Below, one piece after another: positions 16,225 through 22,833 of a stretch of 23,776 nt of DNA. Position numbers and translations under genes: made by a program. The first letter of the stretch is position 1. The number at the start of each line of letters is the position of its first letter. The notes beneath the pieces are model-generated. The model ran no database searches, was not told the origin of the DNA, and worked only from the letters and a program-made list of their open reading frames with translations. Source of the stretch: JBBSEZ01 sp038239195 (GTDB lineage: Bacteria; Planctomycetota; Planctomycetia; Gemmatales; Gemmataceae); the NCBI GenBank assembly GCA_038239195.1, contig JBBSEZ010000115.1:1-23776 (forward strand), read 5' to 3'.

Positions 16225-18291
16225 ATGGCTCACGTCCACCCGCCAGAGGATCGCAACACCTATTACCTCGATCAGCTCTTCACGATCGCCATCTGCGGCG
16301 CCCTCGCCGCCATCACGATCATGCTCTGGGCCGCCTCCGGCGACCCCAGCAACCCCAAGGGCGGACTGAGTTTCCTCCACGAAAAGCTCCGCATCTGGGT
16401 CCTCGTCGGCGCCGTCGCCCTCGGCTTCCTCATCCTCCTTCGCGCCGTCGCCGTCTGGCGCTCCGTAGACGTGCCCACCGCCCCTCCCGCCGAGGGCCCC
16501 ATGCCCGAGCACGAGCATGGGCCCGACTGCGCCCCTGGGCACGATCATGGGCACGATCATGGGCACGATCACGGGGGCATGGCCCCTCTGGTTCCGCCGC
16601 CGGCCGAGGCCCCTGCCCACGGCCATTCCCACAGTCACGCGAACGGCGACCACGACCACGGCTGGTCGCCCTGGCGCTACGTCGTGCTGATGCTGCCCGT
16701 CGTCCTCTACTTCCTCATCCTCTCCAACCCGGCGTTCAACCGCGAGCCGATCGAGCCACCCGTCAGCGCCATCGACCGCATCACCAACTTCATCACCGTC
16801 TTCCGCAGCATCTTGTGGGAAGCCTTGCCGTTCATCGTGCTCGGCACCATCATCGCCGGCCTGCTCGAGGAGCTGGTGCCCCAGCGCGCCATCGCCGCCG
16901 TGCTGCCGCGCAACCGCTTCCTCGCCATCGCGCTGAGCGGGCTGCTCGGGCTGGTCTTCCCCATGTGCGAGTGCGGCATCGTCCCCGTCATGCGCCGGCT
17001 GCTGCGCAAGGGGCTGCCGCTCAGCTGCTGCATCGCCTACCTGCTCGCCGGCCCCATCATCAACGTCGTCGTTCTCCTCAGCACCTACGTCGCCTTCTGG
17101 GGCATGGAAAACTCCTTCGCCGACGGCCATTTCACCTACCAGATGGGCGGCTGGTGGATGATGGGCTTCCGCGCCGGCCTCGGCTACCTCGTCGCCATCG
17201 TCACGGCCCTGATCGTCGATCGGCTGTATGCCAAGCACGGCAATTCGCTCCTGACGCCCATGGCCCGGCCCAGCGCGCTACCCCTTGTCGAGGAGGAGGG
17301 CAACGGCAAGCGCCGCTCGCTGTGGGAGCGCCTCAACAACATCTCCGAGACCGCGCTGCACGACTTCGTGGACATCACCGTTTTCCTCATCCTCGGCGCG
17401 CTGCTCGCCGCCACGGCGCGGCAGTTCCTCACCACGACGCTGATCTCCAGCCTCTCGACCGAACACGCCCTGCTGGTGATCGCGATGATGATGGGCCTGG
17501 CGGTGGTGCTGTGCCTGTGCAGCGAGGCCGACGCCTTCGTGGCGGCCAGCTTCGTGACGATGCGGCCCGCGGCCAAGCTGTCGTTCCTGGTGCTCGGGCC
17601 GATGCTCGACTTCAAGCTGTTCCTGCTCTACACGCGGATCTTCCGGCCCCGGCTCATCTGGACGATCTACACCGCCGTCCTGGTGCAGGTGTTCGTCTAC
17701 TCCTACGCCACCCACCTGTTCTGGGAGGCGAACAAGGAGCGGCTGATCAGCCCCAAACGCGACACGCGCCCGACCGCCACCCAGGCCGAGGCCGACGCCC
17801 TCGGCGCGCAAGTCGCGCGCGGCATCGGGCTGGTGGCGGCCCAACCTCCGGGCGGGGCGAACCACCTGGCCGCGCTCGGGACGGCGATCGTGCTGGCCGA
17901 CAACAGCAACGAGAAGCCCCCGGAGGTGAGTTTCTACGTGCTGGAGATGGCGCCGCACAACCCGGCCCAGCGCGACTACTACGAGGGCAAGCGCGTCAAG
18001 ATGACGGGGCGCTACGTGCCGATCAGCGATACGAGCTTCACCCTGGTGCGCTTCCGCTACACCTGTTGCGGGGCCGACGCGACCATGCTCAAGGCGCTGA
18101 TGTACGTCGATCCCGACAGCAAGCAGAAACTGCCGACGAAGGAGCTGGCCAACAAGTGGGTGACGGTGACCGGGCGCGTGAAGTTCACGCCCCGCGGGCC
18201 GGCGCTGAAACTCGAGCCCAGAGGGGACAAACCGCTGGTCGGCGACAGCATCGAAATCCTGGAGACCGACCCCAACCCCTACGAGTATTGA
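16225..18291 (+). CDS. Fused metal permease: DUF318-type core with TIGR03943-like ends
   Basis: A 688-residue membrane protein starting at ATG 16225 with a near-perfect AGGAGG. Order: two N-terminal membrane segments (residues ~15-80); a His-rich loop (HEHG, then GHDHGHDHGHDHGG, AHGHSHSHANGDHDHG, ~95-150); the permease core with FPMCECGIVPVMRR (Cys248, Cys250), SCCIAYLLAGPIINVV and LCLCSEADAF (Cys430, Cys432), diagnostic of the DUF318/SO_0444 Cu/Zn efflux permease family; and a C-terminal soluble domain with KMTGRYVP, RFRYTCCGADA (Cys614, Cys615) and WVTVTGRVKF. That last part, plus the two N-terminal segments, resembles the TIGR03943/YcgQ 'permease subunit' normally encoded next to such a permease. 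Export of zinc, copper or a related metal is likely; the metal is inferred. Confidence 0.85.
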   Translation: MAHVHPPEDRNTYYLDQLFTIAICGALAAITIMLWAASGDPSNPKGGLSFLHEKLRIWVLVGAVALGFLILLRAVAVWRSVDVPTAPPAEGPMPEHEHGPDCAPGHDHGHDHGHDHGGMAPLVPPPAEAPAHGHSHSHANGDHDHGWSPWRYVVLMLPVVLYFLILSNPAFNREPIEPPVSAIDRITNFITVFRSILWEALPFIVLGTIIAGLLEELVPQRAIAAVLPRNRFLAIALSGLLGLVFPMCECGIVPVMRRLLRKGLPLSCCIAYLLAGPIINVVVLLSTYVAFWGMENSFADGHFTYQMGGWWMMGFRAGLGYLVAIVTALIVDRLYAKHGNSLLTPMARPSALPLVEEEGNGKRRSLWERLNNISETALHDFVDITVFLILGALLAATARQFLTTTLISSLSTEHALLVIAMMMGLAVVLCLCSEADAFVAASFVTMRPAAKLSFLVLGPMLDFKLFLLYTRIFRPRLIWTIYTAVLVQVFVYSYATHLFWEANKERLISPKRDTRPTATQAEADALGAQVARGIGLVAAQPPGGANHLAALGTAIVLADNSNEKPPEVSFYVLEMAPHNPAQRDYYEGKRVKMTGRYVPISDTSFTLVRFRYTCCGADATMLKALMYVDPDSKQKLPTKELANKWVTVTGRVKFTPRGPALKLEPRGDKPLVGDSIEILETDPNPYEY
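16537..16572 (+). repeat. Three 12-base tandem repeats coding for GHDH
   Basis: The unit GGGCACGATCAT occurs three times head to tail (the third ends in AC). Each codes for Gly-His-Asp-His in the His-rich loop of the fused metal permease. The near identity suggests recent slippage, so loop length may vary between strains. Confidence 0.9.
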
Positions 18292-18313
18292 GGAAACTTC
18301 CCTCCCCGGCCGT

Positions 18314-18342
18314 TTGACCGCGCGGCGAGTGCGGGCCATACT
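18314..18342 (+). promoter_or_regulatory. Candidate sigma70-type promoter of the microprotein/cls pair
   Basis: TTGACC (18314-18319) and CATACT (18337-18342) are separated by 17 bases. Transcription would start near 18349, about 40 bases before the ATG at 18390. It lies in the gap after the metal permease gene, so the microprotein and cardiolipin synthase may form a separate operon. Confidence 0.4.
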
Positions 18343-18389
18343 TCTATGCCCACGTCTCAGAAGGTCGAACCGCCGAGAGGGGGAATGCC

Positions 18390-18530
18390 ATGACCGAGTT
18401 GACGCGACCGTTCGTTTATGCGTGGAACTACGTCGAGACCGTTGGCGGGTATCCGGGCCAGATGTTCTTCGTCGTGACCTGCGTGATGCTGATCGTTGGC
18501 TTCCTGACGTGGTACGGCAACAAGAAGTGA
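18390..18530 (+). CDS. 46-residue membrane microprotein
   Basis: An ATG at 18390 with a strong purine-rich site (GAGAGGGGGAA) opens a 46-codon frame ending at TGA 18528-18530. The product has a short polar, aromatic N-terminus (MTELTRPFVYAWNYVE), then one predicted membrane segment from about residue 25 to 42 (MFFVVTCVMLIVGFLTWY), and a basic end (GNKK). The basic C-terminus suggests a cytoplasmic tail. I recognise no family. It lies 79 bases before the cardiolipin synthase start with a candidate promoter of its own, so co-transcription with that enzyme is likely. Good ribosome site, clear membrane segment and position support a real gene. Confidence 0.7.
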   Translation: MTELTRPFVYAWNYVETVGGYPGQMFFVVTCVMLIVGFLTWYGNKK

Positions 18531-18609
18531 GGCCCCCGGCATGGGGCCCCACTCCCCGCGCAGGTAGCATACGACAGGAGGGACCGCCACCGCGAGCCCG
18601 CGAGGCAAC

Positions 18610-20067
18610 TTGCTCACCTACGTATCCGAATACCTGCCGCACGTCTCGGCGTTCGCGCTGCTGGACGCGCTCCTGATCGCCTTCGTCATCCCCTGGGTGC
18701 TCCTCAAGAAGCGCGATTCGACCGTCGCCGTCGCCTGGTGCCTGGTCGTCCTCTTCGTCCCCGTGCTGGGGGCGTTCCTCTTCTGGGTCATCGGCTACAA
18801 CTACGTCCACCGCCGGGTGCGCAGCAAGCGCTCGCACCACGACGCTTTCCGCGCCGCCCATCCGCCCCCGAGCCGCGAGGCCACGCGCGGCGCCGACGAT
18901 CCCGCCCCACCGCCCCCTGCCCTGCCCCGGCTTGCCGAGCTCGCGTTGGCCGTCGATGCCTTCCCGCCCACCCACGGCAACGCCGTCGCGCTCTACCACG
19001 CCACCGAAAAGGCGTTCGCCGCCCTGCTCGAAGCGATCGCCGGCGCCCGCCATCACGTCCACCTCGAGTTCTTCATTCTCCGCTCCGACGCGACGGGCGC
19101 CCGGCTCTACAACCTCCTGGCCGAGAAGGCCCGCGCCGGCGTCGAGGTCCGCCTGCTCTACGACGCCGTGGGGGGGCTGTTCCTCAGCGGCCGCATGCTC
19201 CGCCCGCTCATCGCCGCCGGCGGGAAGGTGTGCGAGTTCTTGCCGGTCAACCCCCTGCGCTCGTGGATCCAAGTCAACCTCCGCAACCACCGCAAGATCG
19301 TCGTCGTCGATGGCCAGCAAGGGCTGATGGGCGGGATGAACATCGGCGACGAGTACCTCGGCAAGAGCGCCCGCTTCGGGTACTGGCGCGACACCTTCGT
19401 GCGCCTCGAAGGCCCCGCCGTCGCCGGGCTGCAGCGCATCTTCACCGAGGACTGGCACTTCGCCGCCCACGAATCGCTCAACTCCCCCGCCTACTTCCCC
19501 GACCTGGCTTCCACCGGCGAGGCCGTCGTGCAGGTCGTCGAGTCGGGCCCCGACCAGGAGCGCAACAGCATTCGGGAGATCTACTTCGCCGCCATCCTCG
19601 CCGCCGAGAAGCGCCTGTGGATCGCCAGCCCCTACTTCGTCCCCGACAGCGGGCTCCTCGACGCCCTGCGCCTGGCGCGCTACCGTGGCGTGGACGTCAA
19701 GCTGCTCTGTCTGATGCGGCCCGATCACTTCCTGTCGTTCTACGCCAGCCGCTACTACTGGGCCGACATGCTCGCGGCCGGCGCCGAGGTCTACCAGTAC
19801 GCGAAGGGGATGATGCACTCGAAGATCGTACTGGTGGACACGTCGTGGGCGATGGTCGGCTCGGCCAACCTCGACAACCGCAGCCTGCACCTCAACTTCG
19901 AGGTCGGCTGCATGCTGCACACCCCGGAACTGGTCGTCGAGCTGGAGCGCCAGTTTGAGGAAGACCTGCGCCAGTCGGTGCGGCTCGACGCGGTCACGTT
20001 CGCCCAGCGCCCCTTCCTGGTGCGCTTGACGGAGAACGCCTGCCGGCTGTTCTCGCCGGTGCTGTGA
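18610..20067 (+). CDS. cls: Cardiolipin synthase (phospholipase D type)
   Basis: A 485-residue membrane enzyme that forms cardiolipin from phosphatidylglycerol. Two N-terminal membrane segments (LLDALLIAFVIPWVLL and AWCLVVLFVPVLGAFLFWVIGY) precede two phospholipase D catalytic motifs: NHRKIVVVDG with His227 and Lys229, and MHSKIVLVD with His403 and Lys405, followed by VGSANLDNRS. Length and layout match bacterial ClsA. The only start that fits is TTG 18610, with GCGAGG just upstream; an in-frame stop at 18565-18567 rules out anything much longer. A proline-rich linker of ~40 residues separates the membrane part from the first catalytic domain. Its stop overlaps a GTG of the next gene, whose likelier ATG is 12 bases on. 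Confidence 0.93.
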   Translation: MLTYVSEYLPHVSAFALLDALLIAFVIPWVLLKKRDSTVAVAWCLVVLFVPVLGAFLFWVIGYNYVHRRVRSKRSHHDAFRAAHPPPSREATRGADDPAPPPPALPRLAELALAVDAFPPTHGNAVALYHATEKAFAALLEAIAGARHHVHLEFFILRSDATGARLYNLLAEKARAGVEVRLLYDAVGGLFLSGRMLRPLIAAGGKVCEFLPVNPLRSWIQVNLRNHRKIVVVDGQQGLMGGMNIGDEYLGKSARFGYWRDTFVRLEGPAVAGLQRIFTEDWHFAAHESLNSPAYFPDLASTGEAVVQVVESGPDQERNSIREIYFAAILAAEKRLWIASPYFVPDSGLLDALRLARYRGVDVKLLCLMRPDHFLSFYASRYYWADMLAAGAEVYQYAKGMMHSKIVLVDTSWAMVGSANLDNRSLHLNFEVGCMLHTPELVVELERQFEEDLRQSVRLDAVTFAQRPFLVRLTENACRLFSPVL

Positions 20068-20078
20068 GGGACGAACCG

Positions 20079-21125
20079 ATGCCGGAGCCTTCTCCCCTGG
20101 CGTCCCCGGAACATCTCGCCCTGGCGCGCGCCGCCCTGGAGCGGCCCGACGACGTGGAGACGTTGCAAGTGTTGGCCGACTGGCTGGAGGAGAACGACCA
20201 GCCCCTGCGGGCGGAGCTGATTCGCGCCCACCTCGAGATGAGCACGGCCCCCGATGAAGCTCGCCGCGCCTTGCGCGAGCGCCAGCGCGAACGGGAGGAG
20301 CAAGTCGAGCGGGAGTGGCTGGCCCCGCTCTGCGGGAGCGACGCAACGTGCCACTTCGAGCGCGGAGTGCCCGCCAGCATCGCGCTAGGCCTGGGCGCGT
20401 TTCTCGACCGCGGCGAGGAGGTCGCCCTGTCCACCGGCGTTGGCCATTTCGAGGTCTACTACCGGCCCCACCTCGGCGCCGAGGCACGTCTGGGAGCGCT
20501 GGCCGACCACCCCCTCCTGCCCAGCGTGGGCGTGCTGGACCTCCAAGGCGCGTATCTGAACGCGACCGAGGTCGAGGAGCTGGCCGCCTCCCCGAACCTG
20601 ACCGGCCTGACCGAACTGCTCTTGCAGAACAACTCCGTGGGCGCCGAGGGCGTGCGCGCGTTGGCACAGTGTCGCGCGCTGAAAGCGCTGCGGCGCTTGC
20701 GGCTGGGCGGCAACCTGCTCGGCGACGCCGGGGTGCGCTTCCTCGTCGAGGGGACGGGCCTTCCCAGGCTGGCCGAGCTCGACCTGAGCCAGAACAGCAT
20801 CACCGACGCGGGCGCCGCGGCGCTGGCCAGGGCCCCTCTTCTGGCGCGGCTCGGCGTGCTTGACCTGAGCAAGAACGCGCTGAGCGACGCGGGCGTTGGC
20901 AGGCTCGCGGCGAGCCCCGCCGTGGAGGGCCTGCGCGCTCTCGACCTGGGCGACAACTTCTTCGGCAATCCGGGGATGTACGCGCTGGCGCGATCCTGGC
21001 ACCTGCGCGGGCTCCAGGCGCTCGACGTGCGCGGCAACTACTTCGGCGCCGCGGCGGTCGAGGCGTGGGCGAGGTCGCCGTACATTGGGGCGCTGCTCGG
21101 GGAGCGGTTTCGCAACCTGCGGTGA
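20079..21125 (+). CDS. TIGR02996 domain and leucine-rich repeat protein
   Basis: A 348-residue cytoplasmic protein. The N-terminal ~45 residues form the 'repeat-companion' TIGR02996 domain (LARAALERPDDVETLQVLADWLEE followed by RAELIRAHLEM), which is greatly expanded in Gemmata. A charged helix (RRALRERQREREEQVERE) follows, then about seven ribonuclease-inhibitor-type leucine-rich repeats, for example LAELDLSQNSITDAGAAALA and LGVLDLSKNALSDAGVGRLA. The end is WARSPYIGALLGERFRNLR. ATG 20079 is preferred for its GAGGG site; a GTG at 20064 overlapping the cls stop is possible. A binding partner is unknown. The last 20 codons are repeated, diverged, after the toxin gene at 22032-22091. Confidence 0.88.
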   Translation: MPEPSPLASPEHLALARAALERPDDVETLQVLADWLEENDQPLRAELIRAHLEMSTAPDEARRALRERQREREEQVEREWLAPLCGSDATCHFERGVPASIALGLGAFLDRGEEVALSTGVGHFEVYYRPHLGAEARLGALADHPLLPSVGVLDLQGAYLNATEVEELAASPNLTGLTELLLQNNSVGAEGVRALAQCRALKALRRLRLGGNLLGDAGVRFLVEGTGLPRLAELDLSQNSITDAGAAALARAPLLARLGVLDLSKNALSDAGVGRLAASPAVEGLRALDLGDNFFGNPGMYALARSWHLRGLQALDVRGNYFGAAAVEAWARSPYIGALLGERFRNLR

Positions 21126-21158
21126 CCTCGGCTGCTTGGCTGCTTGCAAAACGTGCAT

Positions 21159-21193
21159 CTTGTATGGACATTGTGCGTACAAGGTGATAGAAT
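21159..21193 (+). promoter_or_regulatory. Promoter and operator of the toxin-antitoxin pair
   Basis: TGGACA (21165-21170) and TAGAAT (21188-21193) are separated by exactly 17 bases, each five of six to consensus. An inverted repeat CTTGTA (21159-21164)/TACAAG (21178-21183) with a 13-base centre covers the -35 and most of the spacer, as expected for a site where the antitoxin or the toxin-antitoxin complex represses its own operon. The first base of the message would be near 21200, ~20 bases before the antitoxin ATG. Confidence 0.6.
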
Positions 21194-21220
21194 GCTCAGG
21201 AGGGAAGAGCGAGGTCAAAC

Positions 21221-21535
21221 ATGCGCAAGCCCAAGCCAAAGACGCCATCCGCCGTGAAGGCGACCACGGTCCAGCTTCGGTTACGGCCGGCCCAGAAGGC
21301 CGTGCTCGCCCGCGCCGCCGAACTGCGCCAGACAAGTCTCAGCAACTTCATGCTGGAACACGCCTGCGAGGCCGCCCAGCAGGTTCTCGCGGAGCAGGTG
21401 GACATCGTCATGCCGCCGGCAGAGTGGGAGGCATTCTGCAAGGCCCTCGATGCGCCGCCGCGACAAATCCCGGCGCTCGAAAAACTGCTCAGGGAGGCGA
21501 GCGTCTTCGATGGACAAGGACAGGCCGCTCGATAG
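21221..21535 (+). CDS. TacA-like (DUF1778) antitoxin
   Basis: A 104-residue protein of the DUF1778 type: a ribbon-helix-helix N-terminal half (TTVQLRLRPAQKAVLARAAEL, then QTSLSNFMLEHACEAA) and a C-terminal toxin-binding part (VMPPAEWEAFCKALDAPPRQIPALEKLL), both close to known TacA sequences. The ribbon-helix-helix part should bind the operator upstream and the tail should mask the acetyltransferase. ATG 21221 has GAGG seven bases before. It overlaps the toxin gene by 26 bases, a normal arrangement for these pairs. Confidence 0.9.
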   Translation: MRKPKPKTPSAVKATTVQLRLRPAQKAVLARAAELRQTSLSNFMLEHACEAAQQVLAEQVDIVMPPAEWEAFCKALDAPPRQIPALEKLLREASVFDGQGQAAR

Positions 21536-22016
21536 CCCGAGCCCGCTAAATGCGAAGCACGAACTCTCCGCCTTCGACTGCGGCGTGCCGGCGCTGAACA
21601 ACTACCTGAACAAGTTCGCGCTTCAAAACCAGCAAAGCCAGTCGGCTCGCACCTATGTGGCGACACGCGGAGAGTGCGTCGTCGGCTACTACACCCTGGC
21701 CGCCGCCTCCGCGCGCCGGGAGGAAACGCCGCCGCGGGTGGCAAAAGGACTGGCCGCGCATCCTGTCCCGGTCATTCTCCTCGCTCGCCTCGCAGTGGAT
21801 GCCGGCGAGAAGGGCAAGGGACTGGGCACAGGATTGTTGAAAGATGCGCTGCTGCGGGCTGTGCAGGCGGCGGACATTGTCGGCTGTCGCGCCGTGATGG
21901 TCCACGCCAAGGACGAGGGGGCAAGCGCGTTTTATCGGCGATTCGGGTTCGAGCCCTCCCCGAGCGACCCCTTCCGTCTCTTTCTGCTCATGAAAGACGT
22001 GAAGGCTGCTCTCTAA
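21510..22016 (+). CDS. TacT-like GNAT acetyltransferase toxin
   Basis: A 168-residue GNAT-fold protein. TacT-type toxins acetylate the amino acid on charged tRNA and stop translation. Family signs: NAKHELSAFDCGVPALNNYL near the start, VGYYTLAAASA, VPVILLARLAVDAGEKGKGLG with the acetyl-CoA loop GKGLGTG, and the end GASAFYRRFGFEPSP with Tyr142 in the catalytic position. All key parts are present, so the toxin is probably active. The start ATG 21510 lies inside the antitoxin gene; the nearest ribosome site is AGGGAGG about 13 bases upstream, so translation may depend on coupling. Confidence 0.9.
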   Translation: MDKDRPLDSPSPLNAKHELSAFDCGVPALNNYLNKFALQNQQSQSARTYVATRGECVVGYYTLAAASARREETPPRVAKGLAAHPVPVILLARLAVDAGEKGKGLGTGLLKDALLRAVQAADIVGCRAVMVHAKDEGASAFYRRFGFEPSPSDPFRLFLLMKDVKAAL

Positions 22017-22142
22017 ATTCCCGCGATCACCGCTTGGGCGCGCTCGCCGTACCTCGACGCGCTGCTCGTGGAGCGGTTTCGCAACCTGCGTCGAGTACCG
22101 GAAAGGTCGTCTGCCCCGCCTACTTTTTTCCCGCTTGTGTAA
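22017..22142 (+). pseudogene. Remnant of an LRR gene 3' end
   Basis: Immediately after the toxin stop, and in the same frame, comes AITAWARSPYLDALLVERFRNLR, which matches the C-terminus of the LRR protein (AVEAWARSPYIGALLGERFRNLR). Codons 21063-21122 and 22032-22091 agree at about 51 of 60 bases by eye. The remnant has no start and no upstream repeats; its frame runs on with unrelated residues to a TAA at 22140-22142. It looks like the tail of a second paralogue cut off by the toxin-antitoxin module or by recombination. Confidence 0.75.
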
Positions 22143-22219
22143 GCCGGTTCACAGACCCGGCCCCCCCGCTCTGGGATAACGCACCTGGCGCAGGTGGGGG
22201 ACGGCCGGGGGAACCGGCT
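22142..22219. other. Extended stem-loop upstream of the Cys-rich gene
   Basis: A 78-base sequence folds as nested stems: AGCCGGTTC/GAACCGGCT (22142-22150 with 22211-22219), CCCGGCC/GGCCGGG (22156-22162 with 22203-22209), then CCCC/GGGG and an apical CACCTG-gcg-CAGGTG (22182-22196). A 5-base bulge (ACAGA) sits between the first two stems and a purine-rich internal loop (CTGGGATAAC) on one side of the apical stem. It ends 68 bases before the ATG at 22288. It may be a 5' leader structure, a terminator for the upstream unit, or an element end; no known riboswitch class is recognised. Confidence 0.45.
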
Positions 22220-22287
22220 GACCTCGTCGCGTCGCTGGCCCCGGTGGGGGCCGGCGCCGGTCACCTTTTACCCGGGGAGCGAAGCAC

Positions 22288-22719
22288 ATGGACCGCAGGA
22301 TCTTCAACACGTTGTCGCTGGCCGCGCTGGGCGGGCTGATCGCCGGCGCGACCTCGATGGAGGGCGCCGCCGAAGAGAAGGAGAAAGAGAAGAAGAAGGA
22401 CAAGACGCCCCAGCTCCTCAAGGACCCGCACGTCTGCCGCGGGCTGAACACCTGCAAGGGCAAGAGCAAGAGCAAGAAGAACGCCTGCGCCGGCATGGGC
22501 GACTGCTCCACCGCCAAGGCCCACAGTTGCAAGGGCGAGAACGAGTGCGCCGGTCAGGGCGGCTGCGGCGCCAGCCCGGGCGAGAATGCCTGCAAGGGCA
22601 AGGGCGGCTGCGAGGTCCCGCTCAAGGCGGCTGCGTGGGCCAAGGCCCGCAAGCGCTTCGAGGTGCTCATGAAGAAGGCGGACAAGAAGTTCGGCCCCGC
22701 CCCCAAGAGCAAGGCGTGA
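22288..22719 (+). CDS. Cys-rich exported precursor, bufferin (BufA2)-like
   Basis: A 143-residue protein starting at ATG 22288 with GGGGAGCG upstream. It has a Tat-like signal (DRRIFN then LSLAALGGLIAGA, residues 2-21), a Lys/Glu linker (EEKEKEKKKDK), and a central Cys-rich region with nine cysteines: 50, 56, 67, 73, 81, 87, 93, 102 and 108. All paired neighbours have CX5C spacing, and many sit in the motif N/H-x-C-K/A-G (NTCKG, NACAG, HSCKG, NECAG, NACKG). The C-terminus is a basic helix (KARKRFEVLMKKADKKFG). It lies 114 bases before a DUF692/MNIO gene, the maturase of bufferin-type metallophores, which are exported, modified at Cys and bind copper. The usual bufferin EGKC motif is absent. 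Confidence 0.75.
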   Translation: MDRRIFNTLSLAALGGLIAGATSMEGAAEEKEKEKKKDKTPQLLKDPHVCRGLNTCKGKSKSKKNACAGMGDCSTAKAHSCKGENECAGQGGCGASPGENACKGKGGCEVPLKAAAWAKARKRFEVLMKKADKKFGPAPKSKA

Positions 22720-22743
22720 TCGCCTCCCGCCCCCCATCGCTCT

Positions 22744-22814
22744 GGAAGGATGAAGGAGGAAGGAGGAAGGATGAACCAAGAGGGGCCTCTGTCTGCTTCA
22801 TCCTTCATCCTTCC
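22744..22814. repeat. Long inverted repeat between precursor and enzyme genes
   Basis: GGAAGGATGAAGGA (22744-22757) pairs perfectly with TCCTTCATCCTTCC (22801-22814). A second left copy, GGAAGGATGAA (22765-22775), can pair with TTCATCCTTCC (22804-22814), so two alternative stems compete. It lies between the precursor stop and the enzyme's ribosome site. It could lower read-through, keeping enzyme below precursor. A dispersed genomic repeat is the alternative. Confidence 0.7.
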
Positions 22815-22833
22815 GAACAACAGGAGCCTGCCC

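Noticed and set aside
17278..20667. 1129-codon minus-strand open frame
   Set aside because: Antisense to the fused permease, microprotein, cardiolipin synthase and LRR genes, all with clear motifs. The frame is open because of extreme GC content and has no family features.
22142..22219. attC-like integron recombination site
   Set aside because: It is a long imperfect palindrome after a toxin-antitoxin cassette, but the GTTRRRY/RYYYAAC core pairs are missing and there is no integrase in view.
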